This document shows positions 8,777 through 17,812 of a DNA stretch of 64,000 bases, one piece after another. The first letter of the stretch is position 1; every line of letters starts with the position of its first letter. Below the pieces are notes generated by a model, which saw nothing but the letters and a program-made list of their open reading frames with translations, was not told where the DNA came from and did no database searches. The stretch covers positions 1 through 64,000 of the forward strand of contig JAVBQJ010000085.1 of NCBI GenBank assembly GCA_031549115.1, read 5' to 3'. Origin of the DNA: JAVBQJ01 sp031549115. Lineage in GTDB: Bacteria; Verrucomicrobiota; Lentisphaeria; Victivallales; Victivallaceae. The translations under genes were made by a program, and so were the position numbers.

Positions 8777-9847
8777 ATGGCACTATCCACCGATCTGTTT
8801 GATTTCCATCTGCCCGAAGAATTGGTCGCCCAATATCCGGCGGGGCGCCGCGACGCGTCGCGCATGTTGGTATTGGAACGACAGAGCGGAAGCTGTTCGA
8901 TTCATCCATTCGGCGCCATCCGGGATTATCTGCGGCCGGAAGACGCGTTGATTTTCAACGACACCAAGGTCATGCGGGCGCGCCTGTTCGGGCGCAAAGA
9001 CGGCAAGGCAGACGCCGCCCGCTTCGAAATATTGCTGACCGCGCCATTGGCGGATCCGTCGGGGCTGGTCTGGAATGCGCTGCTGAAGCCGGGCAAACGG
9101 GCCAAGGCCGGCACCGAAGTCGCGTTGCTGGAGCGCAACGGCGAACTGAATTGCGACGGCGACGGCTTCACCGTCCTCGCGCACCGCGCCGACGGCTCCT
9201 TCGAAATCGCCTTTCACTATGGCGACATGGAGCGCATTCAGGCGCGTTACGGCGCCATTCCGCTGCCGCCCTACATCCGCCGCACCGCATCGGAGGCGGA
9301 TATCGAACGCTACCAGACCGTTTACGCCGCCCATGCCGGCGCAGTCGCCGCTCCGACCGCCGGGTTGCACTTCACCAACGCAATCCTCGATGAATTGCGG
9401 GCATACGGCGTCCATACCGCGTCGGTGACGCTGCATGTCGGGCCGGGAACCTTCAAGCCGGTTTCGGTCGCCGACGTGACGGAGCACGTGATGCACACCG
9501 AGCGCTACGAATTGCCGCGAAATACGGCGGAATTGATCGCTTCGACCCATCAAAAGGGCCACCGGGTGCTGGCGGTGGGAACCACTACGGTGCGGACGCT
9601 GGAAAGCTGCGTCGCGCCGGATGGACAAATGGTGCCGGGCCGGGGCGAAACCTCGATTTTTCTGTATCCGCCCTACCGGCCGCGCACGGTGGATATGCTG
9701 TTGACCAACTTCCATTTGCCGAAAAGCACGCTGCTGATGCTGGTTTCCTGCTTCTGTGACCGGGAAAAGGTGCTTGCGGCCTACGAATACGCCGTGGCCA
9801 ACCGGATGCGCTTCTACAGCTACGGCGACTGCATGCTGCTGGTGTAG
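8777..9847 (+). CDS. queA: S-adenosylmethionine:tRNA ribosyltransferase-isomerase
   Basis: A 356-residue enzyme that moves the ribosyl part of SAM onto preQ1 in tRNA, making epoxyqueuosine. Family blocks seen: LPEELVAQYPAGRRDASRMLVL at the N-terminus, FNDTKVMRARLFGRK, AAPTAGLHFT, THVGPGTFKPV-like LHVGPGTFKPV, GTTTVRTLES and TDMLLTNFHLPKSTLLMLV-like VDMLLTNFHLPKSTLLML. The start MALSTDLFDF at 8777 matches the family N-terminus; the open frame upstream overlaps the rhomboid gene and is not coding. Confidence 0.96.
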   Translation: MALSTDLFDFHLPEELVAQYPAGRRDASRMLVLERQSGSCSIHPFGAIRDYLRPEDALIFNDTKVMRARLFGRKDGKADAARFEILLTAPLADPSGLVWNALLKPGKRAKAGTEVALLERNGELNCDGDGFTVLAHRADGSFEIAFHYGDMERIQARYGAIPLPPYIRRTASEADIERYQTVYAAHAGAVAAPTAGLHFTNAILDELRAYGVHTASVTLHVGPGTFKPVSVADVTEHVMHTERYELPRNTAELIASTHQKGHRVLAVGTTTVRTLESCVAPDGQMVPGRGETSIFLYPPYRPRTVDMLLTNFHLPKSTLLMLVSCFCDREKVLAAYEYAVANRMRFYSYGDCMLLV

Positions 9848-9881
9848 TATCAACGTTGATTGTCCGGCAAAAGCGGTTTGC

Positions 9882-10137
9882 CCGATTCAACCGCCGCTGG
9901 TGCGGCGCATCGTCCGCTCTATGCGTAGATTGAATTGTTGCTCACGCATCCAATTCAATCTACACCATCGCTCCCTCAGGCGGCTTCCGCTCGCCAGCTG
10001 GCTCGCTTACTATACTTTCGCCCCTTTCGAGCGGCTACGCCGCCTGGGGCGACCAGCAGAATTCGCCTGCTGGAGCGGCGCCTCCGTATGACGGAGTGCA
10101 GACCGCCGCTTCGCGGCTCTATTTTTTTATTTTTTTC
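9882..10137 (+). repeat. structured dispersed repeat, copy A (possible ncRNA)
   Basis: This fills the gene-free gap 9848-10169. It is a chain of hairpins: 9926-9937/9951-9962, 9979-9982/9992-9995, a two-part stem 10018-10024/10046-10052 enclosing 10031-10035/10039-10043, 10053-10059/10067-10073, a CTCCG/CGGAG hairpin, and a terminal GCCGC/GCGGC hairpin followed by a T-rich run. A second copy lies inverted at 50473-50719. Four stems differ in sequence between copies yet keep pairing. A conserved core CTTACTATACTTTCGCCCC links the hairpins. It may be a structured RNA ending at the T-run or a REP-like element; no open frame fits it. Confidence 0.75.
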
Positions 10138-10169
10138 CGAACAAATTGGGTCGACCCAACGCCAGTTCT

Positions 10170-12821
10170 TCAGGAATAGGAATCGGCCAGACGGCGGAGC
10201 GCCTGAATGTCCAGTTTCCCGGTCGCCAGAATCGGAATGGCGGCAATCGCGACAAAGTCATCGCTTTTGGGAATCCACAAGTTCGGCATGCCGGATTCGC
10301 GCAGTTGCACCATCAGCCACGCAATATCCAATTCCACCACGGTATGGAACACCAGCAGCCGCTCTCCGCGCTTCGCATCCTTGCAGCCGGTCACCGCGAA
10401 CTGCGGGATGTCAGCCGGAAAAAATTCGGACAGACGCTTCTCCACCAACTCGTGCGGCACCATTTCGCCGCCGATTTTGCTGAAGCGCGACTGCCGCCCG
10501 GTGATGAAAATATACCCGTCCGCGTCGATCCGGGCCAGGTCGCCGGTATTGTACCAGCCGTCGTGAATCACCGCCGCCGTCAATTCCGGCTCGTTCAAAT
10601 ACCCCTGCATGACGTTGGGTCCCTTGATTTCCAGGAGGCCGACCTCGTCGGCATCCAGCACACGGCCGTCTTCCGGATCCACGGTACGGGCGGCAATGCC
10701 CGGCAGCGGCTGTCCGATCGAGCCGGGTTTGCCGACCTTACGCCCCATCGAAAAACAGGATTGAGCGAAATTCACCGCGCAAATCGGCGACAGCTCCGTA
10801 CATCCGTACCCCTCCGTGACCGTCAGCGGCGTCAACTCTTCGACCTGGGCAATCACCTCCGGGCGCAGTTTTTCGGCGCCGGTGATCACGATCTCCAGCG
10901 AATCGAAGTCGCCGGGCTGCGCCTTCCGGCAATAGTTCTGCAAAAAGGTCGGTGTGGCAATCAATAAGGAAATACCGCGCTCCCGGATCACCCGGCAAAC
11001 CTTGGCCGCATCCAGCGGGTTGGGCATGTAACACACCCGCGTCCCCGACATCACCGGGAACCAGAAAGCCACCGTCAATCCGAAGGAGTGAAACAACGGC
11101 ATGTGGCCGAGAATGACCCCGCGCTCTTTGTCGCGCCCCAGCACCCGCCAGAATGAAAACACATCGCTGTTGATATTGTGGTGCGAGAGCACCACACCCT
11201 TGGGCTTGCCGCTCGATCCGGAGGTAAACAGAATCGCGCCGATCCGGTCGAGATCCCGAAAGCTTTCCGGCGCATAATGACGGACCAGCAGCCCCGGCGG
11301 CACACACCGCGCCGCCAGCGCCGCCAACAGTTTGGCCGGCCGCGAAGTTGCTTTCGCCACGTCTTCCAGCATCACCATACCCGGCAGCGGCTCCATTTTG
11401 AGCTTGCTCAAAAATAGCCGGCTGGTCAGAATACACTTCAATCCCGCCTGGTCGATCGCACTCTGCAGCGCCTCCATGCCGACAGTGAAATTCAACAGCG
11501 CCGGCGATTTGTCCGCAAACATAATTCCCAGGATCGAAGCGGCCGCGGCAGTCGTGCCGGGCAGAAACACGCCGATAAAACGGTCCTCCGGCGCCATCCG
11601 CCGGATCGCTTTGCTCAACAGCAACGCCCGGGTCAGCATTTCCCAATTCGCCAGATCCTGCCCCTCGAAGTCGCTGAACACCAATTTGTGCGGATGCCGG
11701 AACGCCATATGCGCGAACATCACATGCAGCGGCAGCTCCCAGTATTGGTGCAGTGTCTCCGCCACCGCCCCCATTTCACAAATGTACCCCCACAACCGGT
11801 AACGCGACAAGTCGGTCTCCAGCTCCTCCCCGACCGTCATCGTGATCGGAATCGGCCAGCGCAACGGCGGGATGAAGTGCAGCTTACCGTCCTCCCAGGC
11901 AAACAGCCGTCCCCAATACAGTCCCAGATGCAACGGAATCACCGCCACTTTCACGTCGTCGGGAAGCATCATCGAGATGCCGCGCCGGAAGCCGCCGGTC
12001 AGACCGTTGCGGCTGATTCCCCCTTCGGGGTACACGGCGATCGCTTCGCCGCGACGCAAACGGCGCTTGGTGTCATAGAGAAAGTCCCCCAACGCCTTCG
12101 GATGGCCGGACTCCGGAACCTCGAGGAAACCGAGATGACGCAAATACCACCGGTTCAGCCTCTGCCGGTACCATGTCCCCGACACCAGGAAGCGCACCGG
12201 GCGCGGCGTAATCGCGAGAATGAAAACGAAATCGAGAAACGATACATGGTTCGCCACCAACAGAAGCGCGCCGCGATCGGGCAATACGGAACCGGTTTCC
12301 GCCAGCCGGATCCGGAACAGCGTCCGTGCCAGAATCACCAGCAAAGCGCGCAAAAACGCCATCGGCCAAAAAATACCGATGCACAATGTGGCCAGAATCC
12401 CCCACCCCCAGACCGTAACCGGCGGTGTCGGCACTCCGGCAATCACCGCCAGCGGAGGAATGATCGCCGCCACCAGCAGCAAGGTGGACTTCAACCGTTC
12501 GAGGCGACAGCGGCGCCAGGCGCCGAGCATATAACCGAATGCCCAGAAAAGCACGAAACTCCAGAACAATTCCCGGGAAGCCGTCGCCGCGTTCAGCGCT
12601 CCGGCGGTACCGGCAATCACGCCCCAGAAACCCCACACCATCCGTCCGGCGTCAAGCCCCCGCAACGGCAGCGGCATCCACGCCGCTCCGCCGACGATCG
12701 CCAACGCCAAAGCGCCGCCCAGACTGCCATGATACAGAATCAACCCCAGAAGCACCAGCCAGAACAGCAGAAACTCCCAATGCCAACCGCTGTCTTCCCA
12801 ACGTCGGATTTTTTGCGTCAT
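10170..12821 (-). CDS. acyltransferase / acyl-ACP synthetase fusion (Aas-like)
   Basis: An 883-residue membrane protein in three parts. The first 165 residues hold several hydrophobic segments. A PlsC-type acyltransferase follows with NHVSFLD (the HX4D catalytic motif, near residue 190) and the VYPEGGISRNG block. From about residue 360 there is an adenylate-forming synthetase with LFTSGSSGKPKGVVLSHHN, TEGYGCTELSP and a GWYNTGDLARID block. Such fusions (E. coli Aas) activate fatty acids and re-acylate lysophospholipids at the inner membrane. The long membrane N-terminus is larger than in E. coli Aas. A separate acyl-CoA synthetase lies 32 bases upstream in the same orientation. Confidence 0.88.
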   Translation of the reverse strand: MTQKIRRWEDSGWHWEFLLFWLVLLGLILYHGSLGGALALAIVGGAAWMPLPLRGLDAGRMVWGFWGVIAGTAGALNAATASRELFWSFVLFWAFGYMLGAWRRCRLERLKSTLLLVAAIIPPLAVIAGVPTPPVTVWGWGILATLCIGIFWPMAFLRALLVILARTLFRIRLAETGSVLPDRGALLLVANHVSFLDFVFILAITPRPVRFLVSGTWYRQRLNRWYLRHLGFLEVPESGHPKALGDFLYDTKRRLRRGEAIAVYPEGGISRNGLTGGFRRGISMMLPDDVKVAVIPLHLGLYWGRLFAWEDGKLHFIPPLRWPIPITMTVGEELETDLSRYRLWGYICEMGAVAETLHQYWELPLHVMFAHMAFRHPHKLVFSDFEGQDLANWEMLTRALLLSKAIRRMAPEDRFIGVFLPGTTAAAASILGIMFADKSPALLNFTVGMEALQSAIDQAGLKCILTSRLFLSKLKMEPLPGMVMLEDVAKATSRPAKLLAALAARCVPPGLLVRHYAPESFRDLDRIGAILFTSGSSGKPKGVVLSHHNINSDVFSFWRVLGRDKERGVILGHMPLFHSFGLTVAFWFPVMSGTRVCYMPNPLDAAKVCRVIRERGISLLIATPTFLQNYCRKAQPGDFDSLEIVITGAEKLRPEVIAQVEELTPLTVTEGYGCTELSPICAVNFAQSCFSMGRKVGKPGSIGQPLPGIAARTVDPEDGRVLDADEVGLLEIKGPNVMQGYLNEPELTAAVIHDGWYNTGDLARIDADGYIFITGRQSRFSKIGGEMVPHELVEKRLSEFFPADIPQFAVTGCKDAKRGERLLVFHTVVELDIAWLMVQLRESGMPNLWIPKSDDFVAIAAIPILATGKLDIQALRRLADSYS

Positions 12822-12853
12822 GCGGTTCCCGCCTTGTCTATTCGGGTTCGGAG

Positions 12854-14581
12854 TCAGTCTTTCCAGTCCATTTCGCCGGATTCCGCGTAACGCCGGAGCA
12901 AGTCACGCTTGATTTTGCCGGAAAAGGTTTTCGGCAGCGACGGCATGAATTCAATATCGCGCGGATATTTATAGGGTGCCGTATTGCGCTTCACGTGGCT
13001 CTGCAATTCCCGGACCAGCGACTCCGTCGCCTCGAAGCCGGGCTGCAGCACCACATAGGCCTTGATTTTGGATCCCCGAATCGGATCGGGGGTGCCGATG
13101 ACTGCCACTTCGTGCACTGCGCGATGCTGCATCATCACCTCCTCGACCTCCATCGGGCTGATCCGGTAACCGGAACTTTTGATGATATCATCGGAGCGGC
13201 CGACAAACCAATAATAACCGTCGGCGTCGCAGCGGGCCTTGTCGCCCGGATAGTAGAAGTCGCCGCTGAAGCACTTCTCCATCTCTTCGGGAGCCCCGAC
13301 GAAAGCGGTGAAGAGTCCCGGAGGCGGCGTCGGTACCACCTTCACCGCGATGCGGCCGTCTTCGCCCTGCGCCACCGGTTTGCCTTCGTCATCGTGCAGC
13401 TCGATATTCCACAACGGCGACGGTTTGCCCATCGAACCGGGTTTGACCGCGTTGCCGACAAAACACGCGATCATGCAGACCGTTTCGGTCTGGCCGTAGC
13501 CTTCGCGAATGGTGAGCCCGGTGCCTTCTTTCCACAACCGGATGGTTTCGGTATGCAGCGGCTCCCCGGCTGCGGTACTCTGGCGCAATTCGCGCAGATC
13601 CACTTTGCTCAAATCGTTCAACACCAGCATCCGGTACGCGGTCGGAGGTGCGCAGAAGCTGGTGATTTCATACTTTTCCAACAGCGGCAGAACCTCATCG
13701 GCGTGGAACTTGCCGCGGATATCGTAGACGAAAATACACGCGCCGGCGATCCATTGTCCGAAGTAATTGCCCCACAAATTCTTGGCCCAGCCGGTATCGC
13801 TGAGCGTCCAGTGCAGGTCGTTGAATTTGACCCCGTGCCACAGCTCGGCGGTAATCCGGTGGGCCAGCACATAACTATGGGCATGCTGAACCAGCTTCGG
13901 GTATTTGCTGGTTCCCGAGGTGAATACGACCAGCAGCGGCTCGGAGGCCTTGGTGCGGACCGGAATCGGGGTTTTGACTTCGTAACGCGCCACCGCCGCC
14001 GGTCCGGCGATTTCACTCGGATAGCTGATCCAGTTTTCGCGTTCACCATCCACCACCAGCCGGGAGTTCAGCCCCGGACATTCGTCGAAAATCTCGTCGA
14101 ACTTCGGCGCGTTTTCGAGATCGGTAATCACCATCTTGAAGCGGCCGAATTTGATCCGGTATTTGAGGTCTTCCGGCGTCAACAGCGTCGGCGACGGGCA
14201 TTGAATCACTCCGAGCTTGATCATCGCCAGCGAAAAAATCCACCACTCCGGCACCCGCGGCAACAGCAGCATCACCCGGTCGCCCTTGGCAATCCCGTGC
14301 TTCAGCAACAGATTGGCCGCCTGGGTCGACAGGCAACTGAGCTCGTGGAAAGTCAGCCGGCGCTCCGCGCCATGCTGATTTACCCAGATCATCGCCAGTT
14401 TATTGCGGTCCCGCTTCGCCCATTGATCGATGACGTCATAGCCGAAATTGTAATACTCCGGAATCTCGATGGAAAAGGTTTTCTTCTCATCCACATCGTA
14501 GCCGAAGTTGTAATACTCCGGCGTCTCACTGAGAAATTGCTGCAACCCGGCCGTATCACCGGTTTTCCGCGCTTTATTCAT
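12854..14581 (-). CDS. acyl-CoA synthetase (medium-chain / AcsM-like)
   Basis: A 575-residue adenylate-forming enzyme that converts a carboxylic acid to its CoA thioester. Seen: the ATP-binding loop VVFTSGTSKYPKLV, the REGYGQTET motif, YWFVGRSDDIIKSSGYRISP and the C-terminal lysine block KTFSGKIKRDLLR. The overall pattern resembles medium-chain, benzoate or MACS-type ligases rather than acetyl-CoA synthetase. Odd: the N-terminus carries PEYYNFGYDV twice, at residues 21-30 and 41-50 (see the repeat entry). It is upstream of and co-directional with the acyltransferase/synthetase fusion, suggesting a shared fatty-acid activation role. Confidence 0.88.
   Translation of the reverse strand: MNKARKTGDTAGLQQFLSETPEYYNFGYDVDEKKTFSIEIPEYYNFGYDVIDQWAKRDRNKLAMIWVNQHGAERRLTFHELSCLSTQAANLLLKHGIAKGDRVMLLLPRVPEWWIFSLAMIKLGVIQCPSPTLLTPEDLKYRIKFGRFKMVITDLENAPKFDEIFDECPGLNSRLVVDGERENWISYPSEIAGPAAVARYEVKTPIPVRTKASEPLLVVFTSGTSKYPKLVQHAHSYVLAHRITAELWHGVKFNDLHWTLSDTGWAKNLWGNYFGQWIAGACIFVYDIRGKFHADEVLPLLEKYEITSFCAPPTAYRMLVLNDLSKVDLRELRQSTAAGEPLHTETIRLWKEGTGLTIREGYGQTETVCMIACFVGNAVKPGSMGKPSPLWNIELHDDEGKPVAQGEDGRIAVKVVPTPPPGLFTAFVGAPEEMEKCFSGDFYYPGDKARCDADGYYWFVGRSDDIIKSSGYRISPMEVEEVMMQHRAVHEVAVIGTPDPIRGSKIKAYVVLQPGFEATESLVRELQSHVKRNTAPYKYPRDIEFMPSLPKTFSGKIKRDLLRRYAESGEMDWKD
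14432..14521 (-). repeat. in-frame duplication inside the acyl-CoA synthetase
   Basis: Two 30-base units, 14492-14521 and 14432-14461, encode the same ten residues (PEYYNFGYDV) 60 bases apart, so the reading frame is kept. One family copy of PEYYNFGYDV is expected just before the conserved IDQWAKRD block; the other is an extra 20-residue insertion. Confidence 0.75.
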
Positions 14582-14691
14582 ATTACTTCAGTCCCTTATT
14601 CTGAAAAAAATAATCCAATTTTTAAAATAACCCCGCTCTGTCGTTTTGTCCAGTCGAACAATAAAAAAACGCCCCTAATTCCGTTTTGGTG

Positions 14692-14720
14692 TTGCAAAGC
14701 GGCGATTGTGAATGTATATT
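14692..14720 (+). promoter_or_regulatory. probable promoter of the purQ-gatB-thiGH cluster
   Basis: TTGCAA (14692-14697), 17-base spacer, TATATT (14715-14720), 46 bases ahead of purQ. It lies in an AT-rich gap between two divergently oriented genes. Confidence 0.5.
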
Positions 14721-14766
14721 TTACACTTTATAGAGTAACAACCAATTGACCGCAGGATGACATGGC

Positions 14767-15573
14767 ATGAATAAAGCAGAAATCAAGGTGCTGGTGATCA
14801 CCGGCTTCGGACTGAATTGCGAAAAAGAGACCCAGGCGGCGTTCGAATATTGCGGCGTCAAAGCCGAACGTGTCCACCTCAACGACCTCACTCAGGGCAA
14901 ACGCGAACTTTCCGAATTTCAGGCCCTGGCATTCATCGGCGGATTTTCCTTCGGCGACCATCTCGGCGCCGGTACCGTGTTCGCCAACCGCGTCCAATTC
15001 AAGTTGCGCGACCAGCTCGAGCGCTTCATCGCCGACGGCAAACTGATCATCGGGATCTGCAACGGCTTCCAGACGCTGACCCGGCTGGGCCTCGTGCCGG
15101 CGCTGAACGGCGCCTACTTCAAGCAGGAAGTGGCGCTCGCCCACAACGATTGCGGCACCTTCCGCGACGACTGGTGCGTATTGAAGGCCAATCCCGCCAG
15201 CCCGTGCGTGTTCACCCGCAACATCGACATGGTGCGGCTGCCGCTGCGCCACGGCGAAGGCAAATTCGTCACCGACGAAGCCACGCTGGAGATGCTGGAA
15301 AATCAGAATCTGGTGGCGTTGCGTTATGCCGATGCCGCCGGCGCGATCGCGACCGATTTCCCGGCCAACCCGAATGGTTCGCTGCATGCGATCGCCGGTA
15401 TCTGCGACGCCACCGGCCACATTTTCGGCCTGATGCCGCACCCGGAAGCGTTCCTGTCGCCGTTCAACTCGCCGAGCTGGACTTTAGACAAGATCGCGGG
15501 CAAGCTGGCGACCGAGGGCGAAGGCGTGGTATTCTTCCGCAACGCGGTGGATTATCTGGTCAACAAATTCTAA
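14767..15573 (+). CDS. purQ: phosphoribosylformylglycinamidine synthase, glutaminase subunit
   Basis: A 268-residue class I glutamine amidotransferase that supplies ammonia for the fourth step of purine synthesis. The nucleophile is Cys98 in IGICNGFQTL, with the catalytic histidine and glutamate in GLMPHPEAF. The N-terminus (VLVITGFGLNCEKETQAAFE) and FIGGFSFGDHLGAG are specific to PurQ. It is somewhat longer than the typical 220-230 residues. The synthetase subunit (PurL) and PurS are not in the window. It leads a same-strand run with gatB, thiG, thiH and a HAD hydrolase. Confidence 0.93.
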   Translation: MNKAEIKVLVITGFGLNCEKETQAAFEYCGVKAERVHLNDLTQGKRELSEFQALAFIGGFSFGDHLGAGTVFANRVQFKLRDQLERFIADGKLIIGICNGFQTLTRLGLVPALNGAYFKQEVALAHNDCGTFRDDWCVLKANPASPCVFTRNIDMVRLPLRHGEGKFVTDEATLEMLENQNLVALRYADAAGAIATDFPANPNGSLHAIAGICDATGHIFGLMPHPEAFLSPFNSPSWTLDKIAGKLATEGEGVVFFRNAVDYLVNKF

Positions 15574-15588
15574 GAGGAGCATTCGATC

Positions 15589-17034
15589 GTGCCATACGAA
15601 GCGGTTATCGGCCTTGAAGTGCACGTCCAGGTGCGGACGGCCAGCAAGATGTTCTGTTCGTGTCCGAACCAGTTCGGCGCCGCGCCGAATACGCTGGTGT
15701 GTCCGGTCTGCATGGGCTACCCCGGCGTCCTGCCGGTGCCCAACCGCAAGGCCATCGAAAGCGCGGTGCGCGCCGGTCTTCTGACCAACGGCACCATCGC
15801 GCGCTTCAGCAAATTCGACCGGAAAAGCTATTTCTACCCGGACCTGGCCAAGAATTACCAGATCACCCAATACGATCTGCCGTTCAGTTCCGGCGGCCAT
15901 ATCGAAGTCGGCGGTACCGGTTTTTCCGGCGCCCCCCTCCCCGAAAAAAGAATTCACCTGACCCGGATCCATCTGGAAGAGGACCCCGCCAAGCTGAACC
16001 ATTACAAAAACACCTCCGGCGTGGACTTCAACCGCTCCGGCGTGGCGCTTCTGGAAATCGTCAGCGAGCCGGACATGCGCACGGCGGATGAGGCCTATGC
16101 CTATCTGACCGCGCTCAAGGAAATCATGCAGTACGGCGAAATCTCCGACTGCGACATGGAAAAGGGGCAGATGCGCTGCGACGTCAATATTTCGCTGCGC
16201 CCGGTCGGCGAAAGCCGTTTCGGCACCAAAATCGAAATCAAAAACCTCAACAGCTTCCGCGCCGCCCACCGTGCTGTCGAGCACGAAATGATCCGGCAAG
16301 CCGAAATTCTCGATGCCGGCGGCACGATGAAGCAGGAAACCCGCGGCTGGGATGACGACGCCGGCATGACCTATCTGATGCGGACCAAAGAGGAAGCGCA
16401 CGATTACCGTTACTTCCCGGACCCGGACCTGATGCCGGTGACCTTCACCGACGAGGAAATCGAAGCGTTTCGCGCCGCGTTGCCGGAGCTGCCGCACGCG
16501 ATGCGCCGCCGCTTCGAAGCGGATTTCGGCCTGACCGCCTATGACGCCGGGGTGTTGACGATGGACCGGGTATTGGCCGCGTATTTCGACCGGGTCGCGC
16601 CGCTGGTGAAAACGCCGAAGACGGCGGCGAACTGGATCATCTCCGAATTGCTGCGCGAACTGTCGGCGCGCGCTATCGCCATGTCCGGCTGTCCGGTCAC
16701 ACCGGAAGCGCTGGCGGAGCTGGTCGGGTTGCTGGAAAACCAAACCATCAACGGCAAGATCGCCAAAGAGGTGTTCACCGTGATGTTCGAAACCGGTGAC
16801 GCGCCGGGAAAAATAGTCAAAGAGCAGGGCCTGGCGCAGGTCAGCGATTCCGGCGCGGTCGAGGAATTCGTCCGTCAGGCGATCGCGGCCAATCCGGTTC
16901 AGGTGGCGCAGTACCAAGAGGGCAATCCCAAGGTATTGCAGTATCTGGTGGGACAAACGATGAAATTGAGCCGGGGCAAGGCGAATCCGCAACTGGTTTC
17001 CGATCTGCTCCAGGTTGCGTTGAAAGAAAACTGA
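15589..17034 (+). CDS. gatB: Asp/Glu-tRNA amidotransferase subunit B
   Basis: A 481-residue subunit that converts misacylated Glu-tRNA(Gln) or Asp-tRNA(Asn) to the amidated form. The start is an unusual GTG at 15589, set by an AGAGGAG ribosome site at 15573-15579 and by the family N-terminus YEAVIGLEVHVQV. Other blocks: FCSCPNQFGAAPNTLVCPVCMGYPG (zinc-binding cysteines), RKSYFYPDLAKNYQITQ, EIVSEPDMR, KIEIKNLNSF and DYRYFPDPDL. The C-terminal tRNA-binding tail is present. GatA and GatC are not in the window. Confidence 0.96.
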   Translation: MPYEAVIGLEVHVQVRTASKMFCSCPNQFGAAPNTLVCPVCMGYPGVLPVPNRKAIESAVRAGLLTNGTIARFSKFDRKSYFYPDLAKNYQITQYDLPFSSGGHIEVGGTGFSGAPLPEKRIHLTRIHLEEDPAKLNHYKNTSGVDFNRSGVALLEIVSEPDMRTADEAYAYLTALKEIMQYGEISDCDMEKGQMRCDVNISLRPVGESRFGTKIEIKNLNSFRAAHRAVEHEMIRQAEILDAGGTMKQETRGWDDDAGMTYLMRTKEEAHDYRYFPDPDLMPVTFTDEEIEAFRAALPELPHAMRRRFEADFGLTAYDAGVLTMDRVLAAYFDRVAPLVKTPKTAANWIISELLRELSARAIAMSGCPVTPEALAELVGLLENQTINGKIAKEVFTVMFETGDAPGKIVKEQGLAQVSDSGAVEEFVRQAIAANPVQVAQYQEGNPKVLQYLVGQTMKLSRGKANPQLVSDLLQVALKEN

Positions 17035-17037
17035 AGC

Positions 17038-17799
17038 ATGAAAAAACTGAAGATTGCCGATACCGAATTTTCCAGCCGTCTGTTTTTGGGCACCGGGAAA
17101 TTTTCGTCACAGGCGGCGCTCCGTGCCGCCATCGCCGCCTCCGGAACCGAAATGGTGACGGTGAGCCTGACCCGGGTGGATCTGGAAAAAGCCGACGACG
17201 ATATTCTCGGCGCCATCGATACCGGCCGGGTCAAGCTGTTATTGAACACCGCCGGAGCCCGCGATGCCGAAGAGGCTTTGCGCATTGCCCGTTTCGGCCG
17301 TTCCGCCGGCTGCAACTGGATCAAGCTGGAAATCCACCCCGACCCGTATTATCTGTTGCCGGACGCGATCGAAACCTTGAAAGCGGCCGAGATTCTGGTC
17401 AAGGAAGGCTTTATCGTGCTGCCCTACATCAACGCCGACCCGGTGCTGGCGAAGCGGTTGGAAGAGGCCGGAACCCATACGGTGATGCCGCTGGGAGCGC
17501 CGATCGGCTCCAACCGCGGTATCCAGACCCGGGCGATGCTGGAAATCATCATCGAGCAGGCGACCGTCCCGGTGGTGGTGGACGCCGGAATCGGTTTGCC
17601 GTCCCACGCGGCCGATGCAATTGAAATGGGCGCCGACGCGGTGCTGGTGAATACCGCGATTGCCGCCGCCGACGACCCGGTGCAGATGGCGAAAGCGTTC
17701 AAGCTGGCCGTCGAAGCCGCCGAACTCGGCCGGGCGGCCGGACCGGCGGCGGCGGGCTTTGCCGCCAGCGCCACCAGCCCCGGCAACATTTTCATTTAA
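17038..17799 (+). CDS. thiG: thiazole synthase
   Basis: A 253-residue TIM barrel that builds the thiazole ring of thiamine from deoxyxylulose phosphate, dehydroglycine and ThiS thiocarboxylate. Seen: SRLFLGTGKFSS at the start, TVSLTRVDL, NTAGARDAEEALRIAR, KLEIHPDPYYLLPD, MPLGAPIGSNRG and VVVDAGIGLPSHAADAIEMGADAVLVNTAIA. It starts 3 bases after gatB and is followed 13 bases later by thiH, whose product supplies dehydroglycine. ThiS and ThiF are not nearby. Confidence 0.96.
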   Translation: MKKLKIADTEFSSRLFLGTGKFSSQAALRAAIAASGTEMVTVSLTRVDLEKADDDILGAIDTGRVKLLLNTAGARDAEEALRIARFGRSAGCNWIKLEIHPDPYYLLPDAIETLKAAEILVKEGFIVLPYINADPVLAKRLEEAGTHTVMPLGAPIGSNRGIQTRAMLEIIIEQATVPVVVDAGIGLPSHAADAIEMGADAVLVNTAIAAADDPVQMAKAFKLAVEAAELGRAAGPAAAGFAASATSPGNIFI

Positions 17800-17812
17800 G
17801 GCGGGGGAAGAC

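Noticed and set aside
10146..10159. TTGGGTCGACCCAA palindrome as terminator for the Aas-like gene
   Set aside because: A perfect palindrome, but with no loop and only a weak T-run on the relevant strand; not enough for a call.
14582..14766. Purine or TPP riboswitch upstream of purQ-gatB-thiG-thiH
   Set aside because: No conserved riboswitch core or junction could be recognised; the gap looks like simple AT-rich promoter DNA.
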